Origin: Candidatus Saccharimonadota bacterium
GTDB lineage: Bacteria; Patescibacteriota; Saccharimonadia; Saccharimonadales; Saccharimonadaceae
Assembly (NCBI GenBank): GCA_017652715.1
Contig: JAGCAL010000075.1
Coordinates: 1-21,434 of the forward strand
Length of the DNA stretch: 21,434 bases
Direction of reading: 5' to 3'
The notes beneath the pieces are model-generated. The model made no database searches. It saw nothing but the letters and a program-made list of their open reading frames with translations, and was not told the origin of the DNA. Below, piece by piece: positions 15,688 through 21,434 of the stretch (position 1 is the first letter of the stretch; each line of letters starts with the position of its first letter). Position numbers and translations under genes: made by a program.

Positions 15688-15696
15688 ATTATAACA
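15688..15696 (-). promoter_or_regulatory. Extended -10 promoter of parA-parB
   Basis: Minus-strand TGT-TATAAT, 10 bases before the parA ATG at 15677. No clear -35. The same layout is seen at four other genes here. Confidence 0.6.
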
Positions 15697-15751
15697 CAAA
15701 AATGAATAAAATAAAGAAGAAAACACTATCAACTTAAGCATGTTGAATAGT

Positions 15752-15815
15752 AAAAAGACTAAAGCGAAACCCGTTTTCGCTCAGGCTTCGCTCAATCCGA
15801 GTTTCGCTTTAGTCT
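15752..15815 (-). terminator. Long-stem terminator of the 19453-15828 operon
   Basis: A perfect 15-bp inverted repeat, arms at 15756-15770 and 15801-15815 (AGACTAAAGCGAAAC and its complement), encloses a 30-base loop containing TGAGCGAA twice. On the minus strand the stem is followed by TTTTT. It starts 12 bases after the stop of the 709-residue gene. Confidence 0.75.
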
Positions 15816-15827
15816 CTTATACTGGCT

Positions 15828-17957
15828 TCAAGTTGGATTATTATCACTATGGATAACCGTTTTTTTCTTAATGCCATCAAAATAGTCCGACATAGCGGAT
15901 GTACCTTTGAGGTATTTTCGAAACTCATTGACAAATATAGCACGTTCTACCAGATTGCGCCGAATTTTAGGGTCGGTGACGCTTTTGCGGAAAACGCGAT
16001 AGAACTCGGTTTGCGACACATTTGCTTTCGCCCCAACGAGTTGACTAAATTTGGCACGAGCCGCATCATCGAGGTGATGAAAAACAGCTATGCCAAGTTC
16101 TGGAACAAGGCGAGCGGCGGCTTTCCCTCGCTTATCTGGTCCGGCGCTCAATAGAAGAGTCTCGAGCGCGCGTAATTTTAGCCTGCGACCATAATCGAAG
16201 AGCTGTGAATTTCGAACTTCTCTATCCCCAGAGAGAAATGAAAGAATTTCAAGACGAGTAGTTTTTAGGCTGATATCTCCTTCGGGTGGCGATAAGCTGA
16301 TACCGTCTATAAACCCACCTATGGTCGGGAGTAGGTTTTCCAGTAGCTCGTAATCATCCGGTTGAAGCGATTCGGAAACTGCGCCAGTTGCAATATTGAG
16401 AGGTTCAGGATAATCTATTTGGAAACGCTTAGAGAGCTCGCTGAGTTTTTTATCAAGCGAATCGGCATTACTGGGCGCATTTTGCTCAATATCTTCTTTA
16501 AGAAAAACACGAATTGGCTCATCATAATCATGTGCATGCTTCGCCCAATTAGTACGCCATGCCGCTTGAATATTTTCATCGGCAAATAGCGCTAGGATTC
16601 GTTCGGAAAGTGGCGAAATCGCCTCTGACAACAGAACGCCATCCCTGGAGCTTTTTATGACGGCGCCAGTCGGTAATAGATAAACATCTTTGGCCTCTGT
16701 ATTGGGAAAAATAGTCTCAATAATTCGTGCCTTAATTTTTTCAATATTAGAGCGGACTATTCGGTTCGCCAATTCATCGATGAGTATTTGTTTAGAGTCT
16801 AGGAGTTGCGTCATTTCGCTGTTAATACGAAGGTCTTCTTTCTCGTAAAACCCCTTCGGCTTTTCCGCATAGAGGGATAGTTCTGGGATTACGGTGACAT
16901 AATAATCGGTTGCCTTCATCCTGGCCTGATTAATCATCGTGTGTAGGTCTTTTTCCGCAACCTCTTTAGGGACATCAGGGCGCGAAGAATGTAGTTCTTT
17001 TTCCGCATCCTCTTTAGGGGTATCGAGGCGCGAAAGAAGCCGACTACGGAGTAACGCTTCTGCCTCCTCAGTCGGCATGTCTATTTCCCGATTTCTGACC
17101 TTGTTAGTGACTAATTCGTAGATACGCTGACTGTTCTTGTCTTCTTGGTTTTTATATTTCCGTGCTTCATTCATGCCGATACTATCCAGATATTCATTCA
17201 AGGCATCAAATGCCTCGGTAGCATATTCGCTGGCCTTCGCATTTAGGTTTTCTCTTGCCTCACTGTACCCATCATACTGTTTTTTTATCTCTAAAACACG
17301 TTTGGTGGAGGACTTAGGGTCGAGGCCTTGGCTTCTTATATAATCTTCGGCTGCCTGTATTGTCCTTCCCTCTGGGCCATACGTACGATAAAGTCTTTTT
17401 GCGTCAAGTAGAAAACTCCGGAGTGCGGTCTTATTCATTGGGCCATTTTCATATTTTTCCCATAGACTTATGGCGCGGAAGTATTTTTGCTTTTCTAGGC
17501 GTTTACTTTCAAATGTTGAATGAAACGTTCCTGTTGCAGCGGAGTAGGCTGGTCCCGAATAGATCTTTTCGAGTAGTTTTTGCCAGTCCTCATTCTTAGA
17601 TTCAAGACGAGCAATAAATTCATCACGAGACTCAACTTCTTCGGCTATAGCTGATAACGCCACACGATGGGTTAGATTTCGGTATTGTTTTGTAAAAGGA
17701 TAGCGACGGTCGTCATACTCAAGCCCAAAAGATGTAAATATGGCTTTATCACGAGCTTTCGGAGAAACTGGAAAATTAGTCTGATCTTCTACATTAGATA
17801 CTGTCGAGAACAGGTATTTTTGCTCGGCAGAAAAGTGATAGTCTGGCGGAAACTCATGTTTAGGGATACTACGCAGCAATTGTTCACCAGAAATAATCTG
17901 ACTATCTTGCGATTCTTGTTCTATTGATTCCGACGGGTGATTTAGGTGTTCCGACAT
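15828..17957 (-). CDS. Large cytoplasmic protein of unknown function, second gene of a two-gene operon
   Basis: 709 residues; I do not recognise the family. The first 28 residues are acidic and Gln/Ser-rich (MSEHLNHPSESIEQESQDSQ). The rest is highly charged and mostly helical, with likely coiled coil around 205-345 and further helices to the end. No signal peptide, membrane segment or obvious catalytic motif is present. Residues about 309-340 hold two copies of a 16-residue unit, SRLDTPKEDAEKELHS and SRPDVPKEVAEKDLHT, encoded by a 48-bp tandem duplication. The ATG shares one base with the stop of the upstream gene (TAATG), so both proteins are probably made together and may form a complex. 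A dedicated terminator follows. Confidence 0.8.
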   Translation of the reverse strand: MSEHLNHPSESIEQESQDSQIISGEQLLRSIPKHEFPPDYHFSAEQKYLFSTVSNVEDQTNFPVSPKARDKAIFTSFGLEYDDRRYPFTKQYRNLTHRVALSAIAEEVESRDEFIARLESKNEDWQKLLEKIYSGPAYSAATGTFHSTFESKRLEKQKYFRAISLWEKYENGPMNKTALRSFLLDAKRLYRTYGPEGRTIQAAEDYIRSQGLDPKSSTKRVLEIKKQYDGYSEARENLNAKASEYATEAFDALNEYLDSIGMNEARKYKNQEDKNSQRIYELVTNKVRNREIDMPTEEAEALLRSRLLSRLDTPKEDAEKELHSSRPDVPKEVAEKDLHTMINQARMKATDYYVTVIPELSLYAEKPKGFYEKEDLRINSEMTQLLDSKQILIDELANRIVRSNIEKIKARIIETIFPNTEAKDVYLLPTGAVIKSSRDGVLLSEAISPLSERILALFADENIQAAWRTNWAKHAHDYDEPIRVFLKEDIEQNAPSNADSLDKKLSELSKRFQIDYPEPLNIATGAVSESLQPDDYELLENLLPTIGGFIDGISLSPPEGDISLKTTRLEILSFLSGDREVRNSQLFDYGRRLKLRALETLLLSAGPDKRGKAAARLVPELGIAVFHHLDDAARAKFSQLVGAKANVSQTEFYRVFRKSVTDPKIRRNLVERAIFVNEFRKYLKGTSAMSDYFDGIKKKTVIHSDNNPT
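16943..17038 (-). repeat. Two-copy 48-bp tandem repeat inside the 709-residue gene
   Basis: Copies lie at 16943-16990 and 16991-17038; both carry CTTTTTCCGC and CTCTTTAGGG on the plus strand and differ at scattered bases. The repeat keeps the frame and adds one 16-residue helical unit. Confidence 0.85.
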
Positions 17958-19453
17958 TAGTCGAGATCTTCCGAGAAGAGCGAATCGTATTGGTCAGAGG
18001 AAGCCGCCGCTAGATGGCCCTGAAGATCGTGAATATGCTCATCCATTTTAGTTAATATCGGTCTGAAGCTCTCGTCTAAGTAGGCTGCCCGTTCTTCGGA
18101 TAGGTTTCCGATTACCTCCGCTGCTTCGTCAAAGAATTCTTTGGATATCGGGCGCGTACTACCAAAACGACCTTTGAGCTCTTCTGCGCTATAGCCGAGT
18201 ATTTTGCCGGTATAATACGCAAGCCAGCTAATTGTGCGACGAATGTCGTCACGTTCCTTTTTGTCGTCGCTACTTAAGGCTTCTTTAGCGTCGTCAGACT
18301 CAAGAAAATCTAGTGTGAGCGCCGTAGAAACAGTTAGTAGATCTTTGGCTTCCAAGCGTCGACTTTGAAGGACTTCTCTCGCAATAAAATCATAAAGCAA
18401 ATCATCTTCTAAGGAACTATGCTGATTTTGGGTAATTGTCCTACCGATGAGAGATGAAAGACCAGCGCCAGAACGATCTATTTCTCCGTCGGCAACGAGC
18501 CTCGGCTTGCCATCTGGCCCGATTACTTTTCTCTTGACCCGTTTTCGACCGCCCATGTATCGCGGATTAGTAATACTTGTCCAGGTAGAAGCGGTAAATA
18601 TTTCGATATCTTCGAGATCTCCTGCGGTGAATGGACCATAAACATACTGATCGTCTTCATCAACTAACCCTTCATCGTATAATGTTTCAAAATCCTCCTC
18701 TTCTAGGTGTCTTCTTAAGAATCTTGACGGTTCACATCCTTCACGAATTAGTCTCTCGTAGACTGCTTTAGCATCAAAGCCGCGCTCAGTATCGCATTCA
18801 CCACGATCCCATGTGACAAATTTCTCTGCGATTTTTTGTTTTTTTGCTATTTCTCTTGGGCTATAAAATGCAGGTTCGGCACCATCGTGGCGACTACGAA
18901 CTCCCTCAATGTGATGCACTATAGCATCATGGATAGATCTGACTTTTTCGTTTACAATTTCTTCGGTTGCATCAGTGGCAAAATCTCTTACCGCTTGGGC
19001 CTCTGCGATAGTTAAGTTACCAGCATCGACGCCATAGGTGCTTAGAGTGTGTACTAGTCTTTTTACGTAACTAGTCATTGCTTCGGTTCCCTCGAGCGCT
19101 CTAATAGTCCTCTTTTCGATATCGTCTATACGCGCCAATCCTGATTTGACATGCTCCGCGGCGTCAATGCCAAAGTGTTTCTCAACTGCTTTTATCCCAG
19201 ATTCGAATAGTTCAGTTTGGCTTTCTTTACCGAGTTCAAGCAGCGCATCGTCCTCCGAAGAACTGTTCTCGTCTAAATTAGCGATTATACCTAAGCTTTG
19301 TTCGATGCTCGGCTGTTCACCAGAATCGGTTTCATCGCTGGCGTCTTCATCGATAGAGTCGGCCTCATCGCTGAGGTCGTCATCAATAATACTATCCTTA
19401 ACTTCTTCTAGATCTTCTTTTCCTGTAGGGAAATTGTGATTATGTGGTTCCAT
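17957..19453 (-). CDS. Acidic cytoplasmic protein of unknown function, first gene of a two-gene operon
   Basis: 498 residues from the ATG at 19453, chosen because AAGGAGG lies 4 bases upstream; a longer frame begins at 19480 but includes that site and the promoter's -10 region. I do not recognise the family. Residues about 10-60 are extremely acidic and probably disordered (SIIDDDLSDEADSIDEDASD). The middle and C-terminal parts look folded and mainly helical, with a basic turn-rich segment near 300 (NPRYMGGRKRVKRKVIGPDG) that could bind nucleic acid; that is a guess from charge only. There is no signal peptide or membrane segment. It has its own promoter and is coupled by TAATG to the 709-residue partner. 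Confidence 0.8.
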   Translation of the reverse strand: MEPHNHNFPTGKEDLEEVKDSIIDDDLSDEADSIDEDASDETDSGEQPSIEQSLGIIANLDENSSSEDDALLELGKESQTELFESGIKAVEKHFGIDAAEHVKSGLARIDDIEKRTIRALEGTEAMTSYVKRLVHTLSTYGVDAGNLTIAEAQAVRDFATDATEEIVNEKVRSIHDAIVHHIEGVRSRHDGAEPAFYSPREIAKKQKIAEKFVTWDRGECDTERGFDAKAVYERLIREGCEPSRFLRRHLEEEDFETLYDEGLVDEDDQYVYGPFTAGDLEDIEIFTASTWTSITNPRYMGGRKRVKRKVIGPDGKPRLVADGEIDRSGAGLSSLIGRTITQNQHSSLEDDLLYDFIAREVLQSRRLEAKDLLTVSTALTLDFLESDDAKEALSSDDKKERDDIRRTISWLAYYTGKILGYSAEELKGRFGSTRPISKEFFDEAAEVIGNLSEERAAYLDESFRPILTKMDEHIHDLQGHLAAASSDQYDSLFSEDLD

Positions 19454-19470
19454 AATGCCTCCTTTTTTAG

Positions 19471-19499
19471 ATTTTATCATGCAAAATTAATGCGTTCAA
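19471..19499 (-). promoter_or_regulatory. Sigma-70-type promoter of the two-gene unknown operon
   Basis: Minus strand: TTGAAC (19494-19499), 17-base spacer, TAAAAT (19471-19476) preceded by TGA. The start near 19464 gives a leader of about 11 bases that still contains the AAGGAGG. Confidence 0.75.
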
Positions 19500-19503
19500 G
19501 CTT

Positions 19504-19534
19504 AAAAAAACGCCCCTCGAGGGGGCGCTTTTTT
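19504..19534 (-). terminator. Rho-independent terminator after rplU
   Basis: CGCCCC-TCGAG-GGGGCG forms a GC-only stem with an A-run on one side and a T-run on the other. On the minus strand it ends rplU transcription and separates it from the next operon; the symmetrical tracts allow action in both directions. Confidence 0.9.
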
Positions 19535-19539
19535 AATTA

Positions 19540-19848
19540 TTAGCCGATTTTTGCGATTTCAATTTCGGAGTACTTCTCGCGATGGCCAGTTTCTTTATGA
19601 ACGCGCTTTTTAGCTTTGTAGCGAATTACGCGAATTTTATCACCCGCAACGATGGGCGTTTTAACTTTAGCTGAAACTTTTACGCCCTTTACCGTAGGTG
19701 TGCCGACGGTCGTTTTATCGCCATCGATTACTAGTAAAGCGTCAAGTTCGAGCTCTTTAGTTCCTTCCGGGAGGAGGTCCACCCGTAGGGTCTCTTTTTC
19801 GGCAACGAGATATTGTTTCCCGCCGACCAAAATGACTGCTTTTTTCAT
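19540..19848 (-). CDS. rplU: 50S ribosomal protein L21
   Basis: 102 residues, the normal length. L21 binds 23S rRNA and L20 in the large subunit. The start KKAVILVGGKQYLV and the C-terminal IRVIRYKAKKRVHKETGHREKYSEIEI are typical, the latter being the basic rRNA-binding hairpin. A ribosome binding site AAAGGAAT precedes the ATG. rpmA (L27), which follows rplU in most bacteria, is not here: a terminator comes right after the stop. A possible promoter overlaps the end of the upstream surface-protein gene, 22 bases away. Confidence 0.97.
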   Translation of the reverse strand: MKKAVILVGGKQYLVAEKETLRVDLLPEGTKELELDALLVIDGDKTTVGTPTVKGVKVSAKVKTPIVAGDKIRVIRYKAKKRVHKETGHREKYSEIEIAKIG

Positions 19849-19870
19849 ATTATTCCTTTTGTTATAGGGA

Positions 19871-21376
19871 TTATTTTACCATATTATCTGGTTTTTGGGA
19901 AGAGCCTTTAGTGTTGGCCTTCTTTTCTTCAATCTTTTCAGATTTTTCGGTCGGCTTCGCCGTATCCTCACCTTTAGCCATACTTTCGGCTTTGTTTAGA
20001 TTGCGACGAGTACGATAGAGGTAGTAGCCACCGCCACCGATACCAGCAATAATGATTGCCGCCATAGTAATTTCAAGCGGGCCAGTGCTTGGAAGTTGTT
20101 GGCAGCCTTCCATCTCTGGATTGGTTTTACAAGTTTTTTCGCAGCCTTCCATCTCTGGATTGGTTGCACAAGTTTTACAACCTTCTAAGTCTGGGTTGGT
20201 TTCGCAGGTTTCTTCTACTGGAGCGCAACCTTCAAGATTCGGGTTCGTCGTACAATCTTCTTCGGTCGGAGTGTCACACTTTACCGTTACTGAAGCGGTA
20301 TCCTCGCCTTGATCGGCGGAGTTGTAGCTTAGAAGAATCTTGTTATTTAGAGTCGCGCCACAAAGCGATTCGTCTTTACTAACTTGTGCCTGATAAATAA
20401 TCTGTCTCAGGCCACCCGGAGCAGCATCGCCGACATTGTAACCGCTAATATCGATAATATCATCGATAACTTTTCCGTCGGTGTTCTCTAAATCGAAAAC
20501 TTTTGTACTGCCGGTTTTAAGCTTTAAGCCATCATCGTGGACGTCTTTAAAGATGATGTTAGTAAGCGTAGTATTACCGGTATTATAGAAGGTAATTTTA
20601 TAAGTTACATATTGACCCGGTTTCGCGGTCACGTTCTCGGCCCAGGTTTGACCATCAAGTGAAACTTCTTTAGCGAGCGAGGAACTAACCTTCTCTGCTA
20701 CTAGAGTATAGGTGATGTAGCCGGAATACTCGGCACAGCCTGGTAGATTACCGGTTAACTTATTGAAACCGATTGGCGTACCCTCTTCGGTAAATAGTGT
20801 CGTCGGCAGTACTGAGCCGTTAGCCTTACCGTCATTGTGAATAACAGCTGTACCGGTCTTATATCTCATAACTACACCGTCGCTTTTAGTTGTTAAATAG
20901 GCTTCGTCCCAAACTTTGCCAGTTTTAGCGTTGCCAGGTTGATCTGGTGTCACGTAGCTCCAGGTGATGATACCGCTAATCATACCTTTTTCGCCAGTGT
21001 TTAAAATCGTTGGGTAGGCCGAGGCGACACGCGTGTTGGTAGCCATGCCGTAGCCGGAAGAGTTAGTATTAGAGCCGGCATTATTATGATAGTAAATATA
21101 AACTTCATATTCTTTACCTGGTTCGACTTCTATCGTGTCTTCGTATGGGACCGTAGTTCCCGCTTCGCGTACTCTGACGAAATTTCGCTCGTCGCCGACC
21201 GCCGCATTGTCAGTAATAGAGTTAAATGTAGCGTAGCTTGCTGGAGAATTGTTTGTATAGGTAGTACGCTCTGGCCCCCAAGCAAACGTTGGCGAAGTCA
21301 AGAACAAGCTAATCATGAATGTTGTAGCTACTAAGATTTCCACCCTTTTTGCTAATGATTTTGTAATTCTACTCAT
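19871..21376 (-). CDS. Secreted surface protein with DUF11-like domain, Cys-rich repeats and LPSTG/transmembrane tail
   Basis: 501 residues. A signal peptide (basic start, hydrophobic 13-27, likely cleavage after Ala32 in PTFA) sends it out of the cell. Residues about 33-230 form a beta-rich N-domain beginning WGPERTTYTNNSPASYATFN. Residues about 235-375 resemble DUF11/isopeptide-type beta-sandwich repeats (AKPGQYVTYKITFYNTGNTTLTN). Next come four CxTNPx(L/M)EGC units, then LPSTG at 428-432, a membrane segment (about 434-454) and RTRR. An LPxTG sorting signal normally ends here, but 45 hydrophilic Lys/Glu-rich residues follow, so it may stay as a membrane-anchored protein. It is a plausible adhesin for host contact in an epibiont. 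AAGGAAAAAGGAA precedes the ATG. Confidence 0.85.
   Translation of the reverse strand: MSRITKSLAKRVEILVATTFMISLFLTSPTFAWGPERTTYTNNSPASYATFNSITDNAAVGDERNFVRVREAGTTVPYEDTIEVEPGKEYEVYIYYHNNAGSNTNSSGYGMATNTRVASAYPTILNTGEKGMISGIITWSYVTPDQPGNAKTGKVWDEAYLTTKSDGVVMRYKTGTAVIHNDGKANGSVLPTTLFTEEGTPIGFNKLTGNLPGCAEYSGYITYTLVAEKVSSSLAKEVSLDGQTWAENVTAKPGQYVTYKITFYNTGNTTLTNIIFKDVHDDGLKLKTGSTKVFDLENTDGKVIDDIIDISGYNVGDAAPGGLRQIIYQAQVSKDESLCGATLNNKILLSYNSADQGEDTASVTVKCDTPTEEDCTTNPNLEGCAPVEETCETNPDLEGCKTCATNPEMEGCEKTCKTNPEMEGCQQLPSTGPLEITMAAIIIAGIGGGGYYLYRTRRNLNKAESMAKGEDTAKPTEKSEKIEEKKANTKGSSQKPDNMVK
19873..19881 (-). promoter_or_regulatory. Possible extended -10 promoter of rplU
   Basis: Minus-strand TGG-TAAAAT sits over the last codons of the upstream surface-protein gene and would give a short leader that includes AAAGGAAT. 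Read-through from upstream is the alternative. Confidence 0.45.
20101..20253 (-). repeat. Cys-repeat coding tandem (CxTNPxxEGC x4)
   Basis: Four units with spacings of 12-16 residues; the two nearest the LPSTG are almost identical in DNA (CCTTCCATCTCTGGATTGGT twice, 39 bases apart), showing recent duplication. Each unit supplies two Cys. Confidence 0.8.
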
Positions 21377-21434
21377 TTCCTTTTTCCTTATTTTTAATTA
21401 ATAGTCCCCGTTCTCAAACGCTTCTTTGCGAGCT

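Noticed and set aside
15700..15752. parS-like site upstream of parA
   Set aside because: The only symmetry is ACTATCAAC/GTTGAATAGT with a bulge near 15724-15751, unlike the conserved TGTTTCACGTGAAACA parS; kept only as a weak palindrome.
1..21434. CRISPR array or cas genes to accompany the DUF1874-like protein
   Set aside because: No regularly spaced direct repeats and no cas-like proteins are present anywhere in the window.

Overview
The window reads as a chromosomal piece of a small-genome bacterium of the Candidate Phyla Radiation, most likely Saccharibacteria (TM7). The pointers are a PrmC without its N-terminal domain, a secreted DUF11-type surface protein with an LPxTG-like tail, promoters sitting directly on start codons, compact and overlapping housekeeping genes, and large proteins with no recognisable relatives. 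UGA is used as a stop (for example prfA and the 2180 gene), so the UGA=Gly recoding of Gracilibacteria/Absconditabacteria does not apply. The phylum call is inference; no 16S gene is present.

Left edge (1-1071): the 3' end of an unidentified gene with a strong terminator, then a HAD-family phosphatase-like gene.

Island (about 1074-9509): two imperfect 70-bp direct repeats bound this stretch. One lies just after the HAD stop codon. The other runs into the CCA end of an intact tRNA-Val(CAC) gene. The geometry is that of an element inserted at a tRNA 3' end, although no integrase is visible. Inside are (a) a small gene of about 56% GC resembling DUF1874/STIV-B116, the fold of AcrIII-1 and Crn2 cyclic-tetra-adenylate ring nucleases, with its own consensus promoter and hairpin-bearing leader, and (b) three large genes in a row. 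The first combines an isocyanide-synthase-like (DIT1/PvcA) domain with an APH-type kinase domain. The second combines a kinase-like, a HAD and a GNAT domain. The third starts with an arylamine-N-acetyltransferase-like Cys-His-Asp domain. The first two look like one reading frame broken by a single-base shift near 4500-4540. Together they resemble an undescribed small-molecule biosynthesis or modification cluster, which is the best candidate here for a new system.

Housekeeping block (9503-15693): tRNA-Val, prfA-prmC, then on the minus strand a membrane protein followed by an HtrA-like protease, then lepB on the plus strand, then parA-parB on the minus strand. Five genes (the HAD gene, prfA, the membrane protein, lepB and parA) have a TGN-TATAAT extended -10 box only 6-10 nt before the start codon, so their mRNAs should be leaderless or nearly so.

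Right part (15752-21376, all minus strand): a two-gene operon of unknown large cytoplasmic proteins with its own promoter, TAATG coupling and terminator; rplU (L21) with its terminator and no adjacent rpmA; and a secreted surface protein with Cys-rich repeats before an LPSTG/transmembrane anchor. I see no CRISPR array, rRNA, transposase or integrase.
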